Shown here piece by piece: positions 56,129 to 63,936 of a stretch of DNA of 64,000 nt. Every line of letters starts with the position of its first letter. The first letter of the stretch is position 1. A program made the position numbers and the translations under genes. Location of the stretch: positions 2,356,001-2,420,000 of the forward strand of contig NZ_CP160205.1 of NCBI RefSeq assembly GCF_041080815.1. Reading direction: 5' to 3'. The DNA is from Mucilaginibacter yixingensis (GTDB lineage: Bacteria > Bacteroidota > Bacteroidia > Sphingobacteriales > Sphingobacteriaceae). The notes under the pieces were generated by a model. It was not told the origin of the DNA, ran no database searches, and was given only the letters and a program-made list of their open reading frames with translations.

Positions 56129-56253
56129 ATTTGTGATCCGTGGCTCGTTGATTATTGTTCATTGAACCTACGAATTGCCGAAAATAGGAACAAAAACGCC
56201 ATCAGCAAAGAAACGATTTCAACATCGTTAGCCGAGAGCAATCAAGCATCGTC

Positions 56254-58344
56254 TTAATTTAGCTTCTTTATCTTCAGTCGCAGCGAGTTACCAATTACTA
56301 CCACGTCAGAGCAAGCCATGGCCAGCGCACCCACCATCGGACTTAAAAACCCTGCCGCAGCCACGGGGATAGCCACCACATTATAAGCAAAAGCCCAGAA
56401 CAGGTTTTGTTTAATGGTTTTAAGCGTATGCCTGCTCACTTTCAGGAAAAATACAAGCGAATGCAAATCAGTATTCAACAAAACCACTTTGGCCGATTGA
56501 ATGGCGATATGACTGGCATCATTCATAGAAACGCCCACATCTGCTTGTGTTAATGCCGGCGCATCGTTAATGCCATCTCCCACCATCAAAGTCTGCCCTT
56601 TCTTGCGAAACACATCTATCACGGCCAGCTTTTCGTCGGGCAGCTTCTCGGCGTAAACATCTGCGATGCCTAAAATTTTGGCTACTTCGGCGCAACGGCT
56701 TTGTTTGTCCCCGCTCAATAACACAGGTGTAATGTTCATTTGCCTTAATGCATTGATAAGTTCCGCAGCACCTGGCTTGATATCGTCCTGAATGGCAATC
56801 TGTGCCAGCAAGGCATTATTTTTATAGAGCGACAGATTGTACTCGCTATCGCCTTTATCTTTCGAAGCACCCAGGAAATAATGATTGCCGTCTACATCTT
56901 CGGCACGCATACCCAAACCACGTTCTTCTGTAGCTTTTTTAAGGATCACCTTTTGTTGAGGTTGAGTTTTCAATTGTTCAACCAGCGACCGGGCAATCGG
57001 GTGGTTTGAACGCTCTTCTATGGCACTGATCAATCCATTGACAACAGATTGATCGGCGTCACCCTCTATTTTGACATCTTTCAACTTGAATTTACCGGTT
57101 GTAAGCGTACCTGTTTTATCAAACACCACGTACTTAGCCTGGCTTACGGCTTCAATGGTATCGCCGCCTTTAATCAGTACGCCATTCTTTGCCGCGCGCC
57201 CCAGTCCAACCATAACGGCTGTTGGGGTAGCTAAACCCATAGCGCACGGGCACGAGATCACCAGCACGGCAATAGCATGCATCAGCGAAGCTTGCAATCC
57301 TCCTCCGAAAACAAAAAAAGTAAGAATGAATGTTAGTAACGAAATGCCCAAAACGGCGGGTACAAATATGGCAGCTACTTTATCGCCCAATTTTTGGATA
57401 GGTGGCTTTGCTGCCTGCGCCTTCTTCATCAGATCGATGATTTGCGCCAGTACCGATTTTGAGCCCACTTTAGTGGCAATAATGCGGATGTTACCATGTT
57501 GTACAATGGTACCACCAATAACGCTATCATATTTCTTCTTTTCAACGGGCACGCTCTCCCCCGTTAGCATTGACTCATCGACCGAGGCGTTGCCTTCCAG
57601 TATATCACCATCGGCAGGGATCTGATCGCCGGTGTTAACCAATAAGGTATCACCTGATTTAATCTCGCGGGCATCAATCACCTCTACACTCCCATTTATT
57701 ACACGGTTAGCCTTTACCTGCTGAAATTTCATCAGGTCTTTAACTGCCGAGGTTGTTTGCGTTACCGAGCGTTTCTCAAACAGGTTACCCAACAACACCA
57801 GCGTAATAATAGTGGCACTGGTTTCGTAAAAGCGATATTGCTCGCCCAAACCTTCAATAGTACCCACCAGGCTGTAAATAAAGGCCGCTGTTGAACCTAT
57901 GAAGATCAGCACATCCATATTAGGCACGCCACCTTTAACAGAGCTCCAGGCGCTTTTACCGAAGTGCAGCAACCCTACTATAAATACAGGTAAACAAAGT
58001 GCTAATTGAATACTATCATGGTGTAGCCAGTGCCAGGGCAAAATCATATGTGCCAGCAACGGGATGGTGAATATGGCGCAAAAGATCAGCTTATTTTCCA
58101 GGCGCTGGTAGTACTTCTCTACATGTGTATCGGGATTATCAATCACCTGGAAACCCAAGCCACGGATATCATTGATTACCTGCGGCAGAATGGCGTCATT
58201 GGTAGTAGTAAATTTCACCTCGTCGCTTGCAAAGCTTACATGGATGTTATGCAAGCCTTTTTTTTCTAACATACGATGCACCGACATGGCACAGTTATTA
58301 CAATGCATGCCGGTTACGTTAAGTTCTACAAGCTGATCTGTCAT
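56254..58344 (-). CDS. Copper-type heavy-metal P1B ATPase
   Basis: A 696-residue inner-membrane metal pump, probably exporting Cu+. One N-terminal heavy-metal domain (GMHCNNCAMSV), eight membrane helices, the CPC motif in ISCPCAMGL, actuator TGES, phosphorylation site DKTGTLT, the HP locus SNHPIARS and hinge GDGINDAP. The membrane Cys-Pro-Cys and GMxCxxC motifs indicate P1B-1 (CopA-like). No copper regulator or chaperone gene is next to it. Confidence 0.94.
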   Translation of the reverse strand: MTDQLVELNVTGMHCNNCAMSVHRMLEKKGLHNIHVSFASDEVKFTTTNDAILPQVINDIRGLGFQVIDNPDTHVEKYYQRLENKLIFCAIFTIPLLAHMILPWHWLHHDSIQLALCLPVFIVGLLHFGKSAWSSVKGGVPNMDVLIFIGSTAAFIYSLVGTIEGLGEQYRFYETSATIITLVLLGNLFEKRSVTQTTSAVKDLMKFQQVKANRVINGSVEVIDAREIKSGDTLLVNTGDQIPADGDILEGNASVDESMLTGESVPVEKKKYDSVIGGTIVQHGNIRIIATKVGSKSVLAQIIDLMKKAQAAKPPIQKLGDKVAAIFVPAVLGISLLTFILTFFVFGGGLQASLMHAIAVLVISCPCAMGLATPTAVMVGLGRAAKNGVLIKGGDTIEAVSQAKYVVFDKTGTLTTGKFKLKDVKIEGDADQSVVNGLISAIEERSNHPIARSLVEQLKTQPQQKVILKKATEERGLGMRAEDVDGNHYFLGASKDKGDSEYNLSLYKNNALLAQIAIQDDIKPGAAELINALRQMNITPVLLSGDKQSRCAEVAKILGIADVYAEKLPDEKLAVIDVFRKKGQTLMVGDGINDAPALTQADVGVSMNDASHIAIQSAKVVLLNTDLHSLVFFLKVSRHTLKTIKQNLFWAFAYNVVAIPVAAAGFLSPMVGALAMACSDVVVIGNSLRLKIKKLN

Positions 58345-58460
58345 GATAACAAAGCTAGCCTTTTGTTTAGATGGATTCTAAATTAAAACGTAAGGTTTTT
58401 GTAATAAATAGATGGCAAATAAAAAACTAACTTACTTTACCAATTGCAAACCAACTATTT

Positions 58461-59321
58461 ATGAAAAAGACCATTTTAACCGCCATCTGCGCCGCATTTG
58501 TGGCCATTGCCAATGCACAGGAAAAACCTATTTTATTATGGCCAAACGGAGCGCCGGGTTCTGAAGGCAAGACTACCCCAGAGCATGTCAGCAAATCGGC
58601 CCGTGGCGAGATTTCTATATCGAACGTAAACTTCCCGTCTATCACGCCCTATTTACCTACCAATGGCAAAGCAAACGGAATGGCCATTATTATAGCCCCA
58701 GGTGGCGGCCACAAAGAATTAAAGATGGACTACGAAGGCTCAAATTTTGCAGAATGGCTCAATACACACGGCATTACCGCTTTTGTATTGAAATATCGCC
58801 TGGCTAAAGAGGCTAACAGCGTTTATACCGTTGATGGGCATGCGTTGAAAGATCTGCAACGCGCTATACAGTTAGTGCGCAGTCGCGCGAAAGAATGGCA
58901 TATTGATACAGCCCGTATTGGCGCCATGGGTTTCTCGGCAGGTGGCGAGCTGGCCGGACTATCGGGTACGCGATTTAGCTACGGCGATAAAAATGCAAAA
59001 GATGAGCTAGACCGCCAAAGCTCACGGCCCAGTTTCCAGCTATTGGTGTACCCCGGCAACCCCGACCGGTTTGAACCGCAAAAGAACTCACCTCCCCTGT
59101 TTATGGTGGCCGGTGGCGAAGACACGCCAGAACGCCTGAAAGGCATGGTTGCTGCCTATACCAAATACCTGGATGCTAAAATACCCGTAGAACTACACTT
59201 ATATGCTAAAGGTCCGCACGGCTTTGGTGTGAGAAAGACCACCCCGGGCGCTGTAGCCGGCTGGCCTGAGCGTTTTTATGATTGGCTGATAGATATGGGG
59301 CTAATTACGAAGGAAAAATAG
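58461..59321 (+). CDS. Secreted alpha/beta hydrolase (esterase-like)
   Basis: A 286-residue exported hydrolase (signal peptide to about IANAQ, residue 20). The BD-FAE/dienelactone-type fold shows the oxyanion segment IIAPGGGHKEL, nucleophile GFSAGGELA, an Asp near GGEDTPERL and His in KGPHGFGVRK. LWPNGAPGSEG near the start is typical of Bacteroidetes esterases acting on acetylated or feruloylated glycans. Single gene. Confidence 0.88.
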   Translation: MKKTILTAICAAFVAIANAQEKPILLWPNGAPGSEGKTTPEHVSKSARGEISISNVNFPSITPYLPTNGKANGMAIIIAPGGGHKELKMDYEGSNFAEWLNTHGITAFVLKYRLAKEANSVYTVDGHALKDLQRAIQLVRSRAKEWHIDTARIGAMGFSAGGELAGLSGTRFSYGDKNAKDELDRQSSRPSFQLLVYPGNPDRFEPQKNSPPLFMVAGGEDTPERLKGMVAAYTKYLDAKIPVELHLYAKGPHGFGVRKTTPGAVAGWPERFYDWLIDMGLITKEK

Positions 59322-59402
59322 CCATTTGGCAGAGTAAATGGCTTTTTCTAAAACTGTAACTAATTTAAATTCAGCAAGAATAAGATCTATTTGAAAAAAG
59401 TA

Positions 59403-59433
59403 TTTGACAGGAAAATGCTTTTTTATACATTTG
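59403..59433 (+). promoter_or_regulatory. Promoter of tRNA-His
   Basis: TTTG (59403-59406), 19 bases, TACATTTG (59426-59433): an exact Bacteroidetes-type promoter ending 12 bases before the tRNA. Confidence 0.8.
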
Positions 59434-59445
59434 CACTCCCAACAC

Positions 59446-59520
59446 GGTAGGTATAGCTCAGTTGGTTAGAGCACCAGATTGTGGTTCTGGGGGTCGTGGG
59501 TTCGAGCCCCATTACTTACC
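59446..59520 (+). tRNA. tRNA-His (anticodon GTG)
   Basis: Full cloverleaf: acceptor GTAGGTA/TACTTAC (one G-U pair), D arm AGCTCAGTTGGTTAGAGC, anticodon stem CCAGA/TCTGG with loop TTGTGGT (anticodon GTG at 59481-59483), and T arm GTGGGTTCGAGCCCC (final pairs imperfect in detail). An extra G at -1 faces C73, the identity mark of tRNA-His. CCA is not encoded. A terminator follows, so it is a single-gene unit. Confidence 0.96.
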
Positions 59521-59523
59521 CGA

Positions 59524-59553
59524 AAGCCTCTCATGAAAATGAGAGGCTTTTTT
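59524..59553 (+). terminator. Terminator of tRNA-His
   Basis: A perfect 11-bp stem AAGCCTCTCAT/ATGAGAGGCTT with loop GAAA and a run of six T, right after the tRNA. Confidence 0.95.
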
Positions 59554-59666
59554 GTTTTTATGTGATCTCAAGACGCTATTAGCGCGGTTTATTGAATTCT
59601 TGTTAATTACTTTATGTCTATGCCAGTTCTAGCTTGATTTCTATTCAAACGGACTATGCTTAGGTA

Positions 59667-59687
59667 TTTGGCGCATGTTTGGCGCAT
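59667..59687. repeat. Tandem TTTGGCGCAT repeat
   Basis: Two perfect copies of TTTGGCGCAT (59667-59676, 59678-59687) with an 11-base period, one helical turn. They are 150 bases beyond the tRNA-His 3' end, a usual integration point, so they may be recombinase arm sites; this is an inference. Confidence 0.45.
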
Positions 59688-59744
59688 ATCAAGCAATCTA
59701 GTTTTAGGGAGGGGCTTTCTTTTTCATACAGACTAATTTAGTGA

Positions 59745-59895
59745 ATAATGAATTATGGAGCCATCATACGCTTATAGCAATCAAGTGCAAGATGGCAAAC
59801 GAATAAATGAGAGGTTGCGCGTTGTCTGTGTTTATGCGGGAAGCTCTTGCACGCTTCAGCAGCTATAAGCGTAACTTTGCTTAGTAATTCATTAT
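59745..59895. repeat. Nested inverted repeat, candidate structured RNA
   Basis: Three collinear perfect helices: ATAATGAATTA/TAATTCATTAT (59745-59755, 59885-59895), TACGCTTATAGC/GCTATAAGCGTA (59767-59778, 59862-59873), GTGCAAGA/TCTTGCAC (59785-59792, 59845-59852). Internal loops are 11+11 and 6+9 bases and the apical loop is 52 bases, with more weak pairing. It follows the stop of the AlbA_2 gene (59913) and may be its 3' UTR, a separate RNA or a small palindromic element. Confidence 0.65.
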
Positions 59896-59912
59896 CGCTT
59901 ACTTGAATTTCT

Positions 59913-60932
59913 TTATCTTCCCAAGAATGAAGACAAGGTGTCTTCAGGAGTCTTCTTTAAACTATCAGCAAACAAGAGGTTTTCTTCGACGTGCGCTAGC
60001 AACTCATTAGTATTGCGTGGTATGTTTGACGGCCATCTCAAGACATATATAGAAGCCTTAGCAGGTGAGTATTTGCCACCGAAGGACAGTAGAAAGGATA
60101 ACATTCCATCGTTCTTGTTGATCTGTGTTGTTTTTATCCGTATTTGGTCAGTATATGTTCTTGGGTTACCATAATGTAAAACACTTACAAAGTTGTCGTA
60201 AGTCAACTCCGTGCCCTCGTTATTATAGTGCCACCTACGGAAATTGCTTGTCAAGTCTCCTGATCGTGGAAAGTATCCTCCATCACATAGTATCTTAAAA
60301 GATATCTGCTCTTCGTTCTGAAGCACTGAGAAGTTAAAGATTCCTACCTCTATGTTTAGATAAAAACCATCTGCATCATGTTGTATCTCGTGAAATTTTA
60401 TAACCCCATTTAAGTTAGGGTATGTGACACGCTTCATTAACGCGTCTACTAGGTAATGTGGTGCAGGCTTGGACTGCCCATCTAGTCTTACATAATACCT
60501 AGTATCGTACTGATGTGGCCTATAGGTACTCTGTTGTATCTCGAAGATATATAAGTGGTCTGTTCCCCTGGATAAGATTTGAACAGCTATGCCGATAGGT
60601 AACGGTATAATTGAGCTGCTTATCCTATTGATTAGACTATCTTTTTCCCGTAGGTCCTTCACTGGCTGTAATTCCCCCACAAATATGTCTTCCCTCCCTG
60701 CTTCCTTAACGCCTTTAGGTGCTCCCCAGATCAATAACCCCCCAGTGGAGTTCAGGAACGCACTTATGCCCTTTAAAACATTTTGCAAGCCAGCATCAAA
60801 TGCTGCTTGTTTCGGGAACGATTTGAACTCTATGGTTTCGGACTCTTGTCGGGGTACGGTAAAGTACTCCACAATGTCTTCATAAGTTAGTTCAGATAGA
60901 GGTTTACCAAAGTAAGCAGATGAGAAATCCAT
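59913..60932 (-). CDS. AlbA_2/Schlafen-type putative DNA-binding protein
   Basis: A 339-residue protein with an N-terminal AlbA_2 (divergent AAA/Schlafen-like) domain (about 30-170): ESETIEFKSFPKQ, GISAFLNSTGGLLIWGAPKG, and a later YYVRLDGQSKPAPHYLVDALM. These domains bind or cut nucleic acids and occur in many phage-defence and stress proteins. The C-terminal 170 residues are beta-rich and not recognised; no helix-turn-helix tail is visible. First recognised gene of the island to the right of tRNA-His. Defence is a guess from the company it keeps. Confidence 0.8.
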   Translation of the reverse strand: MDFSSAYFGKPLSELTYEDIVEYFTVPRQESETIEFKSFPKQAAFDAGLQNVLKGISAFLNSTGGLLIWGAPKGVKEAGREDIFVGELQPVKDLREKDSLINRISSSIIPLPIGIAVQILSRGTDHLYIFEIQQSTYRPHQYDTRYYVRLDGQSKPAPHYLVDALMKRVTYPNLNGVIKFHEIQHDADGFYLNIEVGIFNFSVLQNEEQISFKILCDGGYFPRSGDLTSNFRRWHYNNEGTELTYDNFVSVLHYGNPRTYTDQIRIKTTQINKNDGMLSFLLSFGGKYSPAKASIYVLRWPSNIPRNTNELLAHVEENLLFADSLKKTPEDTLSSFLGR

Positions 60933-60980
60933 ACGGTTCTATGTGTTATAAGGTTTGAGTAGCTAACTATGTATCTCCAG

Positions 60981-61649
60981 CTACTTCATTGGTGGCTTGC
61001 CAGAGTCTGCAAGCTTGGCATTAAGAGCAGCTCTTCTAATTGCCGCCTTCGCTGGCTGCACATAATAAAAGTCAAACAAAGCCTCTAGTACCTCTAGATT
61101 CCATTCTGCTTCATTTGGTTCAACCTCTAATATTTCACCTGTGCTCTTACTCTTATTAGGGTGTGCTGCAAAGTTGCCAATATTCCTTATTGCATCTATA
61201 TCATCAGAGAGATGGCTAGGTAGTTTTCCAGAGTCTATAACCGATTGAATCTGTCCTGACAAGTCGCCCTTTGATACTCCAGCCGCATCTAATAATAGAT
61301 TTTGTAAACATCTGCGACTTAATGCAGCGCTTGCTTTTGTGCTGTCCGCCAATACAATGCAAGCTTCGGAATAGTCAACTGATATATGTGTAGGGACTTC
61401 TATGGGAACAGGTGGACGCATTGAGCCTTTAGGGTGAATTAATCTAAGGGAAACTGGCTGACTAAGGTCAAACTTTTGCGCACTATGGTTATATACATAC
61501 TGCCCATTGACAAGATACAGTATGTTTTTTAAGCAATGATTATTGGGGCATTTATAACTTTGTATGTACCACATACCGTGGACATCCTTTTCCAAAGGAG
61601 TTATTGATACAGAGGCATGAAACTCTACTAAGCAGTGAGGACACTTCAT
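60981..61649 (-). CDS. DUF4145 domain protein with N-terminal zinc ribbon
   Basis: A 222-residue protein. An N-terminal zinc ribbon (CPHC at 3-6 with a second CPNNHC pair near 34-39) is followed by the DUF4145 helical domain (about 95-205: SAALSRRCLQNLLLDAAGVS, DAIRNIGNFAAHP). The R-x-I/L-G-N-x-A-A-H pattern relates it to HEPN-like folds seen in restriction and toxin systems. It lies 48 bases upstream of the AlbA_2 gene and may share its transcript. The role is unknown. Confidence 0.85.
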   Translation of the reverse strand: MKCPHCLVEFHASVSITPLEKDVHGMWYIQSYKCPNNHCLKNILYLVNGQYVYNHSAQKFDLSQPVSLRLIHPKGSMRPPVPIEVPTHISVDYSEACIVLADSTKASAALSRRCLQNLLLDAAGVSKGDLSGQIQSVIDSGKLPSHLSDDIDAIRNIGNFAAHPNKSKSTGEILEVEPNEAEWNLEVLEALFDFYYVQPAKAAIRRAALNAKLADSGKPPMK

Positions 61650-61730
61650 GAGCAGTTAATAATTATTTTAATAGTATGTGACCATGCGAGCACATTACGT
61701 GCCAATTCGATATAAGTGACACCTCCATGA

Positions 61731-61797
61731 CTATCTGACATGTTGCAACTAAGGCAAACTGACAATTACTAATCTACATGACGGTCAGATAGTTGCC
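61731..61797. repeat. Inverted repeat downstream of the nuclease gene
   Basis: CTATCTGAC/GTCAGATAG (61731-61739, 61784-61792) with further GGCAA/TTGCC pairing at 61753-61757 and 61793-61797. No T run on either side. It lies in the 154-base gap between the nuclease and DUF4145 genes. Confidence 0.55.
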
Positions 61798-61803
61798 ATA
61801 AAA

Positions 61804-62586
61804 CTATGAAGGCCTTACCATTACTTTTACATCAAGGTCTTTACGAGGCCTATTAAAGCTATTCTCAAAGCCTGTAGGGTTTGCTATATAACCATCGGGA
61901 TCATAGACAAAGCAGAAGAGTAATTTACAGAAAGGATGGGTTGAATAGCGCTCAATATCTATAGCTAATTGATCACCTGTCTCCCTATTCTTTAGATTAC
62001 TTCTTGTCTTTTTTACTTCAATCATTACGTCATGCTCTTGGAGAAAAAAGTCTATTCTGCTTGATGTTCCAGCGTATGAGGGAGTCCACTCTTCTGGTCG
62101 TATGTCGTCGAAATGAACCATAAGTAGTGCATGTAACAAGTCCTGCACATCATACTCATTTTCCACATCTAAGGTTGGCTTATTACCGTGCCTTTTTCTA
62201 AGCTGCTTTACTACTTTGTCAAACCTCTCACATAGCATTACTAGTGTTCCTATCACATCATGTTGTGGTTGAACTTGTTCAAAATGACCAGCCTCAAGAT
62301 CTTGACGAACTGCCTGTAAGATACTTAAAGCCTGTATTACATTTAAAAGAGTGCTGTAGATAGGTAAGGAACTTTTTAATCCCATATAATAATGGTTATC
62401 TGTTCCGAGTGAAGTACTAAAGCAATGAAGTACCTTTGTTCTCCAAGCTACAAAATCTGGTAAATTTCCGACTCCCACATCATCTGGACTATTGTCCGAT
62501 GTGTTATTTAAGATTCTTATTTCTTTGCCTTCGTGAATCAGCGCATCAATAGTCTTTTCATTAAGCAGTTGTTTCTTAGTTTTCAT
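61804..62586 (-). CDS. DpnII/MboI-like PD-(D/E)XK nuclease domain protein
   Basis: A 260-residue protein with a C-terminal restriction-endonuclease-like domain of the DpnII/MboI type (about 160-255): FDDIRPEEWTPSYAGTSSRID, quoted in part, then VMIEVKKTR with the E-x-K metal site, GDQLAIDIERYSTHP and FCFVYDPDGYI. The Asp in SSRIDF is the other metal ligand. The N-terminal 150 residues are helical and may bind a partner. No methyltransferase gene is adjacent, so it is not a simple restriction system. ATG at 62586 is chosen; the upstream extension of the frame is not protein-like (rich in Arg, Ser and Leu). Confidence 0.82.
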   Translation of the reverse strand: MKTKKQLLNEKTIDALIHEGKEIRILNNTSDNSPDDVGVGNLPDFVAWRTKVLHCFSTSLGTDNHYYMGLKSSLPIYSTLLNVIQALSILQAVRQDLEAGHFEQVQPQHDVIGTLVMLCERFDKVVKQLRKRHGNKPTLDVENEYDVQDLLHALLMVHFDDIRPEEWTPSYAGTSSRIDFFLQEHDVMIEVKKTRSNLKNRETGDQLAIDIERYSTHPFCKLLFCFVYDPDGYIANPTGFENSFNRPRKDLDVKVMVRPS

Positions 62587-63257
62587 ATCAGCTAGTGAAT
62601 ATATGAAATGGTATCGAGTCGTGAAAGCCAACGCAGAGTAACGAAGTTGGCTGCGAGCTGAGTGAGGATTTGAGCAGAGAGAGCCTGAAAGGCGACTGCT
62701 CAATATGCTGCTCACAAACAACTGGCGGACACTTTGACAAAGGGATTGAGCGCCTGCCCTCAAAGTGTGTGACAGTTGAGCTGTCCGAACGATGAAGCAG
62801 ACGAGCCTAGCAAGACGAGCGCTTGACTTATAATAGCTAGAGCGTTGCAAGCTCCACCTGGTCGAACAGACCAAGTGAGAGCGCAGCATAAGCGATAGTT
62901 ATTATGAGGCAGAGAAAGCGAGTATGGAGCAACGCATCTGCGTAAATCAATCAGCGTGACAGACTGCTCTCAGAGGCCATAGGTGGACTTTTTTATCACA
63001 CTATAACATATTAAGCCTATAAACAAAAAAGTCCACCTGTGAGCGATCAGGCATAGCAGTGAGGTTTAGCGTGCTGACAAGCTTGCTAAACAGAACGAAG
63101 TCTGGCGCGACTGATTGATACGCTTTGAGTTGCGTAATGCCTTTCTATCTGGTGTGGTGGCCTAACCGAGCGATAGGTCATCAGCATAGCTGGGCTTCGT
63201 CCTCGTAAGCAACAATTGGGGGCGAAGGCCAGTCTATTAGCTGATGTTACCTTTTTT
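62587..63257 (+). ncRNA. Candidate large structured RNA of unknown class
   Basis: About 670 bases without a credible gene, dense in helices. AGCCAAC/GTTGGCT (62626-62652). TGAGCAG/CTGCTCA (62671-62702) with inner GCC/GGC. CAACTG/CAGTTG and ACACTTTG/CAAAGTGT (62719-62778). A 13-bp stem (62827-62839 with 62896-62908) has two G-U pairs valid only in plus-strand RNA. ATCAATCAG/CTGATTGAT (62946-62954, 63111-63119) encloses AGGTGGACTTTTTT/AAAAAAGTCCACCT (62981-62994, 63025-63038) and GTTTAGC/GCTAAAC (63064-63090). A bulged terminal hairpin with six T closes it. The first 8 bases (62587-62594) can pair with 63238-63245. Start and class are inferred. Confidence 0.6.
63175..63257 (+). terminator. Long bulged terminator-like hairpin of the candidate RNA
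   Basis: AGGT-CATCAGC-ATAG-CTGGGCTTCG (63175-63199) pairs with CGAAGGCCAG...ACCT (63223-63252) through about 24 bp with small bulges, then TTTTTT on the plus strand. It would stop plus-strand transcription just before the convergent gene ending at 63259. Confidence 0.7.
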
Positions 63258-63258
63258 A

Positions 63259-63660
63259 TTAGGTGTTTTTACTAAAGTCCTTGTATGAACTATTTAGCAA
63301 CCACATTGTAAACCAAATTACTATACTCGCTACAGCAGGCCACAAACCAATACTATAGATTAGCCAAGCAACGAACAGGAGAGCAATCGGCCACTTATAC
63401 CGTTTTAAGTAGCTTAAGTAATGTACGGTCATCACCAATTGCTTCTTAACTGCGTAGCTTAGAAACAACCTCTTGACATCGGGTGCTCTAGGTTCAGGTG
63501 TTTTACTATGTAAGCTACCATCTTGCTCTGCTATCAACTCTTTAATGAAGATGACAGGAGGCTTCAGTATGTTATAGTAAATGAAGAGAAAGGGAATGGT
63601 TAGCATTACCATTAGCTTATACAGCCATGACTTGCGATGATTAAGTCTAGTGGTCTTCAT
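63259..63660 (-). CDS. Small hypothetical membrane protein
   Basis: About 133 residues from the ATG at 63660 (MKTTRLNHRKSW). Two or three hydrophobic segments (LMVMLTIPFLFIYYNI near the start; a long one near the C terminus, IALLFVAWLIYSIGLWPAVA) and a soluble middle. No family recognised. The frame continues upstream to 63732 without a better start. It lies in the accessory region, on the far side of the structured RNA candidate. Confidence 0.6.
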   Translation of the reverse strand: MKTTRLNHRKSWLYKLMVMLTIPFLFIYYNILKPPVIFIKELIAEQDGSLHSKTPEPRAPDVKRLFLSYAVKKQLVMTVHYLSYLKRYKWPIALLFVAWLIYSIGLWPAVASIVIWFTMWLLNSSYKDFSKNT

Positions 63661-63741
63661 GTTTAAGTGGTACGATTTAAAAGACAGAGTAGCAGTACAG
63701 TTCCATGAATATAGGATTGAAATTAAACCCATTGATATTGC

Positions 63742-63936
63742 TTATCTGTTGACAGGCCCTGACGGAAGCTCACAAACGTTATGTATTGTTTGGTTAGGAC
63801 TGTTTTCAGGAATGATCTTGATTTGAACGCAGCCATCTTCTGATATTAGTTTTACTATAACAAAGTTCAAGGTCTGGTCATTTCTGGTTGCAGTCCAGTA
63901 GATCAAGCCTTTACCGTTTACGACCTCATATGACAT
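63742..63936 (-). CDS. Small hypothetical protein (64 aa)
   Basis: A 64-codon frame starting MSYEVVNGKGLIYW, with alternating strand-like segments (TLNFVIVKLISEDG) and no signal peptide. No family recognised. It lies 9 bases beyond the open end of the adjacent membrane-protein frame on the same strand. It could be a real small beta-rich protein of the island. Nothing is seen in the last 64 bases of the window. Confidence 0.4.
   Translation of the reverse strand: MSYEVVNGKGLIYWTATRNDQTLNFVIVKLISEDGCVQIKIIPENSPNQTIHNVCELPSGPVNR

Noticed and set aside
62587..62889. N-terminal extension of the DpnII-like nuclease frame
   Set aside because: The extra 101 residues are rich in Arg, Ser and Leu, lack any domain character and overlap the helices of the structured region; ATG at 62586 gives a normal start.
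62587..63257. Group I/II intron, retron msr-msd, RNase P, tmRNA or integron attC
   Set aside because: No reverse transcriptase or integrase nearby and none of the conserved cores I know for these RNAs (for example domain V, AGGAAAGTCCGG, or GTTRRRY sites) is visible.
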